Shown: positions 15,255 through 22,951, counted from the stretch's first letter. The stretch: 64,000 nt of DNA from Alphaproteobacteria bacterium (GCA_030433005.1 JAUILQ010000016.1:37378-101377), one strand, 5' to 3'. Translations and numbers: made by a program. Notes: generated from the letters alone by a model not told the origin.

Positions 15255-16045
15255 GCGGCGCGGGGCGACTGGACGACAGCAAGCCCGACGCCAAGCGCCT
15301 CGCACCACTCTTCCAGGGCGTGCAGGGTAGGGTTGCGGTCGTGCGCCTCGTAGTGCGCTGCCTGTCCAGGTCCCCAGCCGGTCAAGTGATCCAGCTCCTG
15401 CAGACTGTGGCCTAGAGCCTGGCGTCGGCGCTTGAGATCGTCGACGATGGCGCGACCCATTTCGTTGAGCGGTCGGGCCTCGTAGCTGCGCACCGCGCGG
15501 CCTGGCAGCATTGGCGCTGTGCTCGGCCGGCGGACCTCATTCGACACGCCAGGCGGTGGGGCGGGGGCGGGCTCCGGCTCCACCCTGGTCTCGCGGTTGA
15601 CCCGGAGGCGCACCGCCCGGACGCTCAGGCCTTCCTTCGCGGCGATGGCCAGGATCTCGTGCGCGGCCTCGCGCTCAAGCTTGGCGACCTCGGCATGGAC
15701 GCTGAAGGATGCCTCGTGCCGCTGCCCCTGAGGGAACCGGCGGGCAACGCAGACGTAGTGCCGCAACGTCGAGTAGTTCAGCCCGGTCACTCGCTCTGCA
15801 GCGGCGTATCTGGACTCGCCCCAGCGGTCGAGGCCGGCAACCAGCCAGTCGCCGACGCACCAATGCCAACCCTCGGAGACGTCCCGGAGGCGGCGGCCGG
15901 CTTCCGCCCACTGCTCCTCGGTAGCCTCGTCCGGCAGCTCGAAGTGGCGGCGGATCTGCGGCGCGGCGACCGCCTCTATCACGGCACATTGCATCCAGCG
16001 ATTCCCCTCGGAGGGCGGATGGTTCGGATGCACCCATTCTACCAT
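15251..16045 (-). CDS. Regulator with C-terminal XRE-type HTH
   Basis: The 264-aa protein has two parts. The N-terminal 130 residues contain GWHWCVGDWLVAGLDRWGE and YSTLRHYVCVARRFP, a helical region resembling DNA-partition or replication-initiation proteins with an HTH near residue 85. After a Pro-rich linker (residues 150-175), the C-terminal 70 residues form an XRE-like HTH: MGRAIVDDLKRRRQALGHSL and QAAHYEAHDRNPTLHALEEW. A palindrome TTCCTAAGGAA lies at 16058-16068 just upstream. It is a candidate phage regulator and possibly the lysogeny repressor. Confidence 0.65.
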   Translation of the reverse strand: MVEWVHPNHPPSEGNRWMQCAVIEAVAAPQIRRHFELPDEATEEQWAEAGRRLRDVSEGWHWCVGDWLVAGLDRWGESRYAAAERVTGLNYSTLRHYVCVARRFPQGQRHEASFSVHAEVAKLEREAAHEILAIAAKEGLSVRAVRLRVNRETRVEPEPAPAPPPGVSNEVRRPSTAPMLPGRAVRSYEARPLNEMGRAIVDDLKRRRQALGHSLQELDHLTGWGPGQAAHYEAHDRNPTLHALEEWCEALGVGLAVVQSPRAA

Positions 16046-16057
16046 GAACAGCCATTC

Positions 16058-16068
16058 TTCCTAAGGAA
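16058..16068. promoter_or_regulatory. Palindrome upstream of the XRE regulator
   Basis: TTCCTAAGGAA is a perfect 11-nt palindrome 13 nt upstream of the start at 16045, in an AT-richer patch. It could be an autoregulatory operator. Confidence 0.35.
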
Positions 16069-16102
16069 AACGGCCGCTTAGACCAGCATCGGCCCTCTGA
16101 TT

Positions 16103-16630
16103 TCACGCCGCCCCCTGGAGCTGCACCGGCTCCCGATCCGCCATGACCGCCAGCACGTTCCAGACCGCGTCGTACCGGCGGGACAGGGCGATGATGTGCT
16201 CGATGCGCGGGGCGTACTCGCCAGCCTGCCAGTAACAGACCATGCGCGGCGTGGCGCCGGCTACGGCCGCGATCTCGGCCCTGGTCGCGGCGTCTGTCCC
16301 GATGCTGCGCAGGGCCTCCGCGAAGGCCGTCAGGATCTCCCGTTCCTCGGGCTGCCGATGCCATGCCGTCACTTCCGGCTCCGGCGCCAGGCCCGCCTTG
16401 GCCAGCCGCTGCTCGATCCGCTTCGGCCGATCCGCCAGCCACTTCGCGAGGCCGCCGAGGGCGGACCACCGGAGGGCGTCAAGCTGCTCGGCCGGCGCCG
16501 TGCCCATGGCGGCGTCGATCTTCGCGAGCTGGCGGGCGAAGTGCTGCGTTTCCGCGTCCCGGAAGGCGTCGAGCTTCTGGACGACGTCCGCCGGGCAGCC
16601 GTGCGGGAACAGAGGAAGGTGAGCGGTCAT
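16103..16630 (-). CDS. HTH protein of the prophage regulatory cluster
   Basis: The 175-aa protein ends in a helix-turn-helix-like region (ATRAEIAAVAGATPRMVCYW, then GEYAPRIEHIIALSRRYD), which reads like an XRE or transposase-type HTH of about 55 residues. The first 110 residues are helical and charged. The start at 16630 overlaps the upstream stop as ATGA. It probably binds DNA. Which promoter it controls is unknown. Confidence 0.6.
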   Translation of the reverse strand: MTAHLPLFPHGCPADVVQKLDAFRDAETQHFARQLAKIDAAMGTAPAEQLDALRWSALGGLAKWLADRPKRIEQRLAKAGLAPEPEVTAWHRQPEEREILTAFAEALRSIGTDAATRAEIAAVAGATPRMVCYWQAGEYAPRIEHIIALSRRYDAVWNVLAVMADREPVQLQGAA

Positions 16631-17043
16631 GGTCGGTGGTCTCCTATCGGACGCGCCGCCCCTTCATGGGGCAGGCCTGGCGGAACGCTGGGGTAGCCCT
16701 GGGGTAGCCCTGGGGGAGGGCTGGGGGAGGGCTGGGGGAGCCGGCGCCTGCGTGACAGTGCGTGACATCGCGTGACAGTGCGGCCGGCGGCGTATCGGTT
16801 GCTGTCTCGCCTGCTGTCGCGCCGCTGTCGCACGACACCATGCAAGCCACTGAAACTGCGTCGATTTTCTGGCGTTTGGCTGTCGCTCTGGCTGTATCGG
16901 AAGGTGTATCGCAAGGGGTATGGGAAGGGGTATCGAAGCGCGTTCGAAGCGGCGCTGAAACTGTCCCGGTTGCCGCCTCGTCCCTGTCCCAGCCGGGAGC
17001 CGGAGCGCCCTGACACGCGGGGCCTACGCTGGCAATTCGTCAT
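16627..17043 (-). CDS. Low-complexity phage protein overlapping repeat region (uncertain)
   Basis: A 138-codon frame is rich in Arg, Ser and Pro with no clear fold (RYPFPYPLRYTFRYS near residue 37, then a Pro-rich end). The ATGA overlap with the next gene and the 20-nt overlap with the previous one favour a real gene. Against it, the region consists of 10, 11 and 12-bp direct repeats whose periods do not keep the reading frame, so the DNA may be conserved for another reason. Confidence 0.4.
   Translation of the reverse strand: MTNCQRRPRVSGRSGSRLGQGRGGNRDSFSAASNALRYPFPYPLRYTFRYSQSDSQTPENRRSFSGLHGVVRQRRDSRRDSNRYAAGRTVTRCHALSRRRRLPQPSPSPPPGLPQGYPSVPPGLPHEGAARPIGDHRP
16688..16742. repeat. Five tandem 11-bp repeats
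   Basis: CTGGGGTAGCC occurs twice, then CTGGGGGAGGG twice, then CTGGGGGAGCC: five units of 11 bp in a row. Eleven bp is not a codon multiple, so coding does not explain the period. It equals about one helical turn, as for iterons. Confidence 0.75.
16751..16780. repeat. Three tandem 10-bp repeats
   Basis: CGTGACAGTG, CGTGACATCG, CGTGACAGTG run head to tail directly beside the 11-bp array. The period again is close to one helical turn. Confidence 0.7.
16893..16940. repeat. Four tandem 12-bp repeats
   Basis: TGTATCGGAAGG, TGTATCGCAAGG, GGTATGGGAAGG and GGTATCGAAGCG are four imperfect 12-bp units. This period would also fit a four-residue protein repeat on the minus strand. Confidence 0.65.
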
Positions 17044-17413
17044 GTGGCGTCTGTCCCGGAGCTTGTCCCGCCGCTGTCCCGCATTCGGTCCCGTCTTCGG
17101 TCCTGCTTCGGTCCTCGCCGCGCGTAGAACCGGCCTCGGGGGCGCGCCCAGCCTGCGCTTCCGCCTGCGGCGCTTCGGTCCTGTTTCGGTCCTGGATGCG
17201 GGCGGCCGGCGTCGTGTCGGGCGCCGTCCAGCCCTCGAGCCGGTCCGCCGCGCGGTTGGTCATCCAGTTCGGATGGATCTCGTTCCGGTCGAGCCAGTGC
17301 CAGGCCGCCGCGTTGCTGTCGACCTCGGTCAGGACGTCGTCGCCGAGGAGGACCTGCCACTTGCCCGACGCTGCCTGTTCGATGCGTAGACGCCCCCCCT
17401 CCAGTCCAGACAC
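17024..17413 (-). CDS. Hypothetical phage protein with RNA polymerase-linked repeats
   Basis: The 129-aa protein has a compact N-terminal half (LRIEQAASGKWQVLLGDDVL, then AAAWHWLDRNEIHPNW) and a low-complexity Gln/Arg/Thr/Glu-rich tail. The tail is encoded by five copies of the octamer TTCGGTCC (plus strand, at 17084, 17096, 17107, 17174, 17185) spaced by about 11-12 bp. No family is recognised. It lies immediately downstream of the polymerase-like gene and may belong to the replication unit. The call name refers only to this neighbour. Confidence 0.5.
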   Translation of the reverse strand: MSGLEGGRLRIEQAASGKWQVLLGDDVLTEVDSNAAAWHWLDRNEIHPNWMTNRAADRLEGWTAPDTTPAARIQDRNRTEAPQAEAQAGRAPEAGSTRGEDRSRTEDGTECGTAAGQAPGQTPHDELPA

Positions 17414-17483
17414 CAGACCACCTCCTCCATATGTGGAAACGTTTGTGGGTTAACTCCTTGATCTGGAACGAAAGCGCTTGCAG

Positions 17484-18674
17484 CTAGGCTTCACGCACCT
17501 CCATGCCCCGAATGCCGGCCCGGTGGGCGGCCTTGAGCATGGCCGCCTCGAGCCTCGCCGCCTTTGATGCAGGGACCAGGAAACTATCGTGGATGGGCAG
17601 CACCACGATGCCCTCGCGGAGCATCTGGTGCATGACGACTTCGGCGAGCGCGCTGTCGATCGCCATGAGGTTGGCGCCCACGTCCCGGTGGAAGGCATCG
17701 GCGATCGGCGCGTGGCAGCGGTAGAGGTCGGCCATCAGCTTAGCGGCGAGGTTAAGGGCCTCTTGGGAACCGGGCTTGGCCTCGCTCTCCATTGCCGGCT
17801 CGTGTGCGATGGTGAGGCGTGCTTGGTTTTTTGACCGGGTGTTGATCAGGATGAGCAGTGCGACCTTCACTAGCGGTCGGGGCCAGTTGCCGACTTTATA
17901 GCAGTCGGCCGGCAGGGGGGTGCCCGCTTGGGCGTACAGGATGGCCGGGTGAAGCGTCTTGTAGTCGAGTTCGACGACTGGCTCGCCGCCGATAGAGATC
18001 TGTCGACGGGCCTCCTTCGGCATGGTCTGCCAGCCGCCTCCCTTGGCGTAGAAGCGCCCGCCTCTATCCCAATTGCCGTTGAAGATTCTCACCAGTGGCG
18101 CTCCGGCGTTCTCGGAAATCTCAGTCGCTCGGATGGCTTCGTTGTACTCGTCCAGGCTCCGGCGCATCCGCCGGGTGACCTGATCGTCGCTGTAGTCGAT
18201 GTCTTCCCGGTTGGCGTTCCGGAGGACGACCGTCTCCCGCGGCGTGGCGATTCTCAGGGGAGGAGTGTGGCGCAGGACCGACCCGACGCAACGCACCAGC
18301 TCGGGCGTCGCTCTCATTGTCGACTGCCAACCGCGAACGCCCGGGGCCGTCTTGTGATGGTCGATCAGCCCGAGGGCCGCCAAGCGATCGACGGCAGGGA
18401 CTACCCGGCGATAGGTATAGAGGCGATCGCGGTAACGGGCTGGCCTGCGGCTGTAGTGGGGAACATGGCGCGAGTAGGAGATCCAGGGGTCCGGCGCCGT
18501 TGCCAGCGCTAGGCAGAGCGCCGCCCCAGTCTCGGTGCACCCAATCTCCTCGCGCAAAGCCGGCCAAAACTCCCGCGTGTCCCACCTCAATGAGAGGGGG
18601 AGGTCACGGTCGCGATCACGATCGCGCAGGACCGCCGCGTCTGACGAAGAAGCGGCTCCGTCCTTCGGGGCCAT
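17484..18674 (-). CDS. Compact superfamily A-like (DNA/RNA) polymerase palm protein
   Basis: The 396-aa protein has an N-terminal wing-like HTH (residues about 70-125) and a C-terminal half with polymerase motifs. Motif A-like: PVVELDYKTLHPAILYA, Asp237. Motif B-like: RPLVKVALLILIN, Lys270. Motif C-like: GIVVLPIHDSFLVP, His362-Asp363. HDS in motif C is what T7-type RNA polymerases carry, while DNA polymerase I has HDE. The usual exonuclease and thumb domains of Pol I are absent. It is thus a minimal polymerase core, perhaps a primase-polymerase, as reported for mobile elements. A repeat array that could be an origin lies just downstream. Homology is inferred by motif reading, not by a profile search. 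Confidence 0.6.
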   Translation of the reverse strand: MAPKDGAASSSDAAVLRDRDRDRDLPLSLRWDTREFWPALREEIGCTETGAALCLALATAPDPWISYSRHVPHYSRRPARYRDRLYTYRRVVPAVDRLAALGLIDHHKTAPGVRGWQSTMRATPELVRCVGSVLRHTPPLRIATPRETVVLRNANREDIDYSDDQVTRRMRRSLDEYNEAIRATEISENAGAPLVRIFNGNWDRGGRFYAKGGGWQTMPKEARRQISIGGEPVVELDYKTLHPAILYAQAGTPLPADCYKVGNWPRPLVKVALLILINTRSKNQARLTIAHEPAMESEAKPGSQEALNLAAKLMADLYRCHAPIADAFHRDVGANLMAIDSALAEVVMHQMLREGIVVLPIHDSFLVPASKAARLEAAMLKAAHRAGIRGMEVREA

Positions 18675-18698
18675 CGTGCTATGCCGCCGGGCCGCCCC

Positions 18699-19136
18699 TC
18701 ATTGCTCGCCGCCCTCGGAGAACAGGCCGCTGTCGCGGTCGCTGCCCTCCTTCTGTGGCGCCTCCGGCTCTGCCTCCTGCCGTAGCTTCTCGCGCCGGCG
18801 GCGCTGTCGCTCGGCCGCGGTCGGATCCTTCGATCTCGGCTTGTCCGCCTCGCCTTCATGCTGGCGGCTGAGGTTCGGGTTGTCGACGTCGATGAATCCC
18901 CGCCCGGTATTCTCAATGATTTGCCAGGGGAGGTCGGCAGCGTCGATCATGGCATAGATTAGTCGGGCCATGTTCTCCCGGTTCGACGTGAAGACCATGA
19001 ACGGATCCGAGTCCTCGTCCCAGGCCGCGACCTGGCGGACGACAACGTTGCCGTCTGTGTTCTGGTAGATCGCCGTCCGGCGCTGCGGCGGAATCTCAAC
19101 GTAATCTTCGCCGTCCCACTCGAAATCGTTGCTCAT
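18699..19136 (-). CDS. Hypothetical phage protein with acidic N and charged C terminus
   Basis: The 145-aa protein has an ordered first part (SNDFEWDGEDYVEIPPQR, DGNVVVRQVAAWDEDSDPF, FTSNRENMARLIYAMIDAAD) and a charged tail rich in Arg and Glu (residues 95-145). The start at 19136 overlaps the upstream stop as ATGA. It lies 24 nt upstream of the polymerase-like gene, so it may act with it. No family recognised. Confidence 0.6.
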   Translation of the reverse strand: MSNDFEWDGEDYVEIPPQRRTAIYQNTDGNVVVRQVAAWDEDSDPFMVFTSNRENMARLIYAMIDAADLPWQIIENTGRGFIDVDNPNLSRQHEGEADKPRSKDPTAAERQRRRREKLRQEAEPEAPQKEGSDRDSGLFSEGGEQ

Positions 19137-19741
19137 GCTGCTCGTTCTCCGATGGATTGGTCTAGGCGCAACACCCTGTCTGTTCTGAAGACCATGCAAT
19201 CTCTGCTGTGCTCCTCCCGCATAACCTTCGCCGCCGCCTCGGCCGCCCAGATAGACCTAGTGGCTGTCGACGGGACGAGGCCCAGGTAGCGGAGCGATCG
19301 CGGCACTCCCTCGAGCGCAGCGAGGAAGTTGTCGTCAGCCACGACCCAGGCCGGGAGAGGGGGCGAGCTTCGTAGGCCGGCCAGACCACTCCACAAGTCG
19401 CTCACCAGGAACAGCCGCGAGTGCTGCTCGTCCGGCTGTGCCAGCCGGATGGTGGCTCCGTTCCGGCCGCCGTGACGAAGCACGATGCAGGGACCGCCCT
19501 GTCGCCGCGGCAGCAGGTACACCAGCGTCCCGTCGGGGTCGCCTTGCTGATCGCGGAGCTGGGCGACTAGGCCCGGGCGGGTGCCCCCGGCGCGGCCGGG
19601 GTTGGGTAGAGCCTCAGCGAACCGGAGGTCGGGAGGGTAGGGCCCAGGCAGCTGGTGCTCGGCCAGAAGCGTAGCGGCCGGAGAGTCTTCCTCGATCGGC
19701 TCGGCGTCCTCGAAGAGGCGGGGGAGAGACGGCGCCTTCAT
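19133..19741 (-). CDS. Hypothetical prophage protein
   Basis: The 202-aa protein has a stretch reading as alternating strands and helices (TLVYLLPRRQGGPCIVLRH, then RLFLVSDLWSGLAGLRSS, then LPAWVVADDNFLAALEGVP). The middle loosely resembles a degenerate Toprim or primase-linked fold, but the catalytic Glu and DxD pair are not present. ATGA overlaps on both sides fix its ends. It sits in the cluster between the AlpA-like and polymerase-like genes. Confidence 0.55.
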   Translation of the reverse strand: MKAPSLPRLFEDAEPIEEDSPAATLLAEHQLPGPYPPDLRFAEALPNPGRAGGTRPGLVAQLRDQQGDPDGTLVYLLPRRQGGPCIVLRHGGRNGATIRLAQPDEQHSRLFLVSDLWSGLAGLRSSPPLPAWVVADDNFLAALEGVPRSLRYLGLVPSTATRSIWAAEAAAKVMREEHSRDCMVFRTDRVLRLDQSIGERAA

Positions 19742-20016
19742 GCAGTCTCCTGCCGGACACAGCCGGGCTTTCCTGGAGCCAGCCTTGATGCGGCCTGCCG
19801 CGCGGCGCCGAGCTCAGCGCCCGCCCACAGGACCTCGGCGGCCGGCCACAGAATCAGCCAGTGCAAGCCGTGTTCGGCATGAATTGTCCAGTGGCGCCGC
19901 CGGCCGAATCCATATACCGGTTGCGCGAGTAGGAGGCGGGGTGGATCGAGGCTCTCTCGCCCGGACTTCCCCGCAGCCGCCGCGAAATGTGCGGCGGCTG
20001 CCGGAGTCGCAGCCAT
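19738..20016 (-). CDS. Small prophage protein between AlpA-like factor and 202-aa protein
   Basis: The 92-aa protein starts at 20016, four nt after the AlpA-like stop, and overlaps the next gene by ATGA. It has an Ala-rich start and a middle with FGRRRHWTIHAEHGLHWLIL, which is amphipathic with a Trp/His-rich centre. No family is recognised, but the tight packing favours a true gene. Confidence 0.5.
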   Translation of the reverse strand: MAATPAAAAHFAAAAGKSGRESLDPPRLLLAQPVYGFGRRRHWTIHAEHGLHWLILWPAAEVLWAGAELGAARQAASRLAPGKPGCVRQETA

Positions 20017-20020
20017 GGGC

Positions 20021-20242
20021 CTACGCAGCCCGCTGCCGCTGTCGGGCGTCGAAGGCTGCGATGTCGGCCGCACGCCAGAAGCGGCGGCGGTTGATCCGCA
20101 GCGGCTTCGGGAACTCAAGGGCGGGGTCGTTCGACCACCTGTACAGCGACATGTCGCTGATCCGGTAGTGTTTCCGGACCTCGGCAGAGGTCAGGAGATC
20201 AGAAAGCTCGTTAGAATCTGCGGCTTGCTGTACGTCTTTCAT
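20021..20242 (-). CDS. AlpA-like / excisionase-like HTH protein
   Basis: The 73-aa protein is a MerR/AlpA-type winged HTH: LLTSAEVRKHYRISDMSLYR, then FPKPLRINRRRFWRAADIAA. This is a standard excisionase or AlpA-like pattern with a Trp at the end of the wing. The gene lies beside the integrase and reads the same way, 233 nt from its 3' end. I infer a role in directing excision or activating early genes. It is the first gene of a run of overlapping genes. Confidence 0.8.
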   Translation of the reverse strand: MKDVQQAADSNELSDLLTSAEVRKHYRISDMSLYRWSNDPALEFPKPLRINRRRFWRAADIAAFDARQRQRAA

Positions 20243-20457
20243 CTAAGGTCGGATCCTTTCGCGATCGGCGGGGGTGTCCCCGACGGGGCTGTGCCCAACG
20301 ACATCCGTTCACCGTGACGTTCCTCCCCTAGATGGTCCGGCGACTTGGCGCCGCCGCTATTGGTTGCGTTGCCTGATAGATGTGGTAGTTGCAGCCTAAT
20401 CCATCACAATATATCGCGGGCGTGCGCCGTCGCTCAATCCCGAAACGACTCGGACTT

Positions 20458-20474
20458 ATCCCCAGGCTGGGGAT
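20458..20474 (-). terminator. Hairpin after the integrase gene
   Basis: ATCCCCA (20458-20464) pairs with TGGGGAT (20468-20474) around a 3-nt loop, directly downstream of the integrase stop. It may terminate the integrase transcript before the AlpA promoter region (20243-20457), in which I see no other element. Confidence 0.5.
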
Positions 20475-20475
20475 G

Positions 20476-21786
20476 TCAACCAGCGGCGTCCCGCATCTCG
20501 ACGACGTTGCTCGGCCGCTCCTCGATCAGCCCCATGACGAAGCGCGTCCAGGTTTCCAGGGCGTGCCGCTTCTCGTCTCGGTAGCCATGCCGCTGATAGA
20601 CCGAGACGATGCCGGCGAAGGAGCCGGATTCATGGGCGAGCACCTTCTCGATGACCGGCAGGGCGATTCCGAGGCGGGCCACGCCGCTCGCCAGCGTCCG
20701 CCGGAGGTCGTGCAGCCGCCATGCCGGGATCGGCTCGGCCTCGGGCTCCTGGGCTTCGGCGAGGGCCGCGTCGAGCCGGCGCTTGGCCCTGGAGAAGCCG
20801 CTCGGGGGCGTCGTGCCCGTGACGGTCAACACATAGGGGCTGCCCTTGATCCGAAGGCGCCGCAGCCCTTCCAGGATTTCGACCACGGGGTCGGCGAGCG
20901 GGACCTCCTGCGGCCGGTCGCGCTTCATGCGGCCTGCCGGGATCGTCCAAAGGCGCTCCTCCAGGTCGACCTCCGCCCACCGCATTCCAGCGACCTCCTC
21001 GCGCCGCTGGCCGGTCAGCACGAGGATCTTGACCAGCGGGCCGAACGGATGGCCGAGGGTGTCGGAGGCCTTCCAGACCTCGCGGAGTTCGGCGTCGGAG
21101 AGCACACGGTCGCGGGCCTTCGGCGGTGCCGGGGCTTGGGCGCCGATGATCGGGCTGGCCTCCAGCACGCCGCGGGCGACGCACCAGTTGACCAGCTTCC
21201 GGATGGCCGAGAAGGTGTTCTTGGCCGCCACGGGCGCGCGGTCCTCGATCTCGTCGATCAACTCGATCACGTCGCGCCGGGTGATCTCTTGGATGCGCCG
21301 CCCCTCCCAGGCCGCGGCGACGCCGCCGCGCACGATCAGGTTCCCCTCGTCGCCCTCGACCAGCCCGAGCAGCCGGGCGGTCTCGCGCCACGACCGATTC
21401 TTGGGCTTCGCGTGCCGCTCGATGAAGAGCCGGGCGACGTTCTCGAAGAGGTCGCGGTCCAGATCTGCGGGCTTGCTCTTGGCTGCCTTCGCTGCCCGCG
21501 CGTCCGCAGCCGGATCGCGTCCGGCCGCCACCTTGCCGCGGGCCTCGCGCCAAGCCTCGCGGGCGCCCTTCAGGTCCATGGCCGGCCAGGTGCCGAGCGT
21601 CATCCGAACCGGCGTCTTCCGGCCGCTGCCGCGGTCGTAGCGATAGAAGTAGACCCAGGACCGGGAACCGCCATAGCTGATCCGCAGGGCCAGTCCCGGG
21701 TATCCCCTATCGAAGTGGTCCTCTTGGCCCTTGAGAGGCGGCTTGATCCGCTCGACGGCGGCAGCAGTGAGTGCGCGGCTTGCCAT
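20476..21786 (-). CDS. Tyrosine recombinase integrase (P4-type)
   Basis: The 436-aa protein has an N-terminal DUF4102-type arm-binding domain (residues 1-95; YPGLALRISYGGSRSWVYFY), a core-binding domain, and a catalytic domain with LTGQRREEV (Arg261/262), HDLRRT (His359, Arg362), LAHESGS (His385) and a Tyr near 397-402 in VYQRHGY. It recombines attP with a tRNA attB. It is divergent from the truncated tRNA-Lys 163 nt away, which is the classic placement. The gene is intact. Confidence 0.93.
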   Translation of the reverse strand: MASRALTAAAVERIKPPLKGQEDHFDRGYPGLALRISYGGSRSWVYFYRYDRGSGRKTPVRMTLGTWPAMDLKGAREAWREARGKVAAGRDPAADARAAKAAKSKPADLDRDLFENVARLFIERHAKPKNRSWRETARLLGLVEGDEGNLIVRGGVAAAWEGRRIQEITRRDVIELIDEIEDRAPVAAKNTFSAIRKLVNWCVARGVLEASPIIGAQAPAPPKARDRVLSDAELREVWKASDTLGHPFGPLVKILVLTGQRREEVAGMRWAEVDLEERLWTIPAGRMKRDRPQEVPLADPVVEILEGLRRLRIKGSPYVLTVTGTTPPSGFSRAKRRLDAALAEAQEPEAEPIPAWRLHDLRRTLASGVARLGIALPVIEKVLAHESGSFAGIVSVYQRHGYRDEKRHALETWTRFVMGLIEERPSNVVEMRDAAG

Positions 21787-21800
21787 GCTCGATGCTTCGT

Positions 21801-21817
21801 AGGTAACCTAAGGTAAC
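21801..21817. repeat. Direct repeat AGGTAAC x2 upstream of integrase
   Basis: AGGTAAC occurs at 21801-21807 and 21811-21817, spaced by one helical turn, and a partial inverse (GTTAC) follows near 21850. The repeats lie between the integrase start and the attachment site, where integrase arm sites or a regulator would bind. Confidence 0.4.
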
Positions 21818-21948
21818 GCCATGGGCTCGGTTTGCCCTGCTACCTATTGTTACTAACATATCGTCACATGGCGTATCATAGCAAGGAAACCCGCGGACTG
21901 CGGCCCTGGCCGATGTTCTGATTTGATGTATCGTGGTTTAATATTCTT

Positions 21949-21998
21949 GCTGACTTTTAATCAGCAGGTCCTCGGTTCGACCCCGAGCGGGCTCACCA
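21949..21998 (+). other. Attachment site: 3' half of tRNA-Lys(TTT)
   Basis: The bases form an anticodon arm (GCTGA-CTTTTAA-TCAGC, anticodon TTT, 21949-21965), a 5-nt variable loop, a T-arm (CTCGG-TTCGACC-CCGAG) and an acceptor end CGGGCTC-ACCA. The 5' acceptor strand and D-arm are missing: upstream is AT-rich non-tRNA DNA. This is the phage-host junction; the intact tRNA-Lys should be at the other prophage end. Confidence 0.88.
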
Positions 21999-22084
21999 GA
22001 TTTCAATGGCTTGGCGGGGCTGCGCCCGGCAAGCTGGGCCGACCGGCCGATACCCTCGGCCCGCCCCCAACGCCAAGGTGAGCG

Positions 22085-22951
22085 ATGCGATACGAAGCCC
22101 CCGAGACCCTCGACGCCGCCGTCGCGCTGCTGGCCGGCGAGAGCGGCGTCGCCAAGGTGCTGGCCGGCGGCACCGACCTGCTGGTGCAGCTGCGCTCGGG
22201 CATGCTGGAGCCGGCGCTGGTCGTCGACATCAAGCGGATCCCCGAGACCCGGCGCATCGACGCCGAGGCCGGCGGCTTCCGCATCGGCGCGGCCGTGACC
22301 GGCGCCGAGATGGGCGAGCACGAGGAGCTGGTCGCGGCCTGGCCGGGCGTGGTCGAGGCCATGGAGCTGATCGGCTCGACCCAGATCCAGGGCCGCGCGA
22401 CGCCGGGCGGCAACCTCTGCAACGCCTCGCCGGCCGCCGACTGCGTGCCGGCGCTGGCCGCCGCCGGGGCGACGGCGCGCATCGTCGGGCCCGACGGCAG
22501 CCGCGAGCTCGCGGTCGAGGATCTGGTCGAGGGCCCGGGCAAGATCCGCCTGAAGCGCGGCGAGTTCGTCGCCTCGCTGTTCCTGCCCGAGCGCGCGGCA
22601 GGGCAGGGCGACGCCTACCTGCGCTTCATCCCGCGCACCGAGATGGACATCGCCGTGGTCGGCGCCGGCGTCTGCCTGACGCTCGACGGCGACGGCCGCT
22701 GCACGGCGGCCCGGGTCGCGCTCGGCGCCGTCGGCCCGCGCGTGATCCTGGCCGAGGAGGCCGCCGCCGGGCTGGTCGGCACGACGCTCGACGAGGCCGC
22801 GCTCGAGGCGCTGGCCGCCGCCACCTCGGCCGCCGCGACGCCGATCGACGACAAGCGCGGCACCACCGACTTCCGCCGCAAGGTCGTCGGCGTGCTGGCG
22901 CGCCGCGCCGCCGCCGTGGCCCGCGACCGCGCCCAGGGAGAGAAGGCATGA
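22085..22951 (+). CDS. Molybdenum hydroxylase FAD-binding subunit (CoxM-like)
   Basis: The 288-aa protein is the FAD subunit of a xanthine dehydrogenase/CO dehydrogenase-family enzyme. AGGTD (27-31) and ATPGGNLCNASPAAD (105-119) are the two FAD pyrophosphate-binding motifs. It carries electrons from the 2Fe-2S subunit to an acceptor. Its stop overlaps the next gene as ATGA, and the three subunit genes are in the order FAD, Fe-S, molybdenum. It starts 87 nt after the attachment site. The substrate cannot be read from this subunit. Confidence 0.9.
   Translation: MRYEAPETLDAAVALLAGESGVAKVLAGGTDLLVQLRSGMLEPALVVDIKRIPETRRIDAEAGGFRIGAAVTGAEMGEHEELVAAWPGVVEAMELIGSTQIQGRATPGGNLCNASPAADCVPALAAAGATARIVGPDGSRELAVEDLVEGPGKIRLKRGEFVASLFLPERAAGQGDAYLRFIPRTEMDIAVVGAGVCLTLDGDGRCTAARVALGAVGPRVILAEEAAAGLVGTTLDEAALEALAAATSAAATPIDDKRGTTDFRRKVVGVLARRAAAVARDRAQGEKA

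Larger units (their letters stand above)
1..21998. mobile_element. Temperate podovirus-like prophage (right part; left end outside window)
   Basis: The segment runs from the window start to a truncated tRNA-Lys at 21949-21998. A P4-type tyrosine integrase sits next to that tRNA fragment, followed inward by an AlpA-like DNA-binding protein, a polymerase-like gene, HTH regulators and a full podoviral head and tail module (terminase, T7-type connector, scaffold, capsid, tail tubular A and B, internal virion proteins). Almost all genes are on the minus strand with ATGA, GTGA or TGATG overlaps. GC content appears lower than in the flanking host DNA. The first gene is cut by the window edge, so the left attachment site and any lysis genes beyond it cannot be seen. 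Confidence 0.93.

Noticed and set aside
16688..16940. A CRISPR array
   Set aside because: The repeat units are 10-12 bp and directly adjacent, with no spacers and no cas genes.
21900..21998. A complete tRNA-Lys gene
   Set aside because: The upstream 50 bases do not form an acceptor 5' strand or D-arm; only the anticodon arm, T-arm and acceptor 3' end are present, so it is an attachment site remnant.
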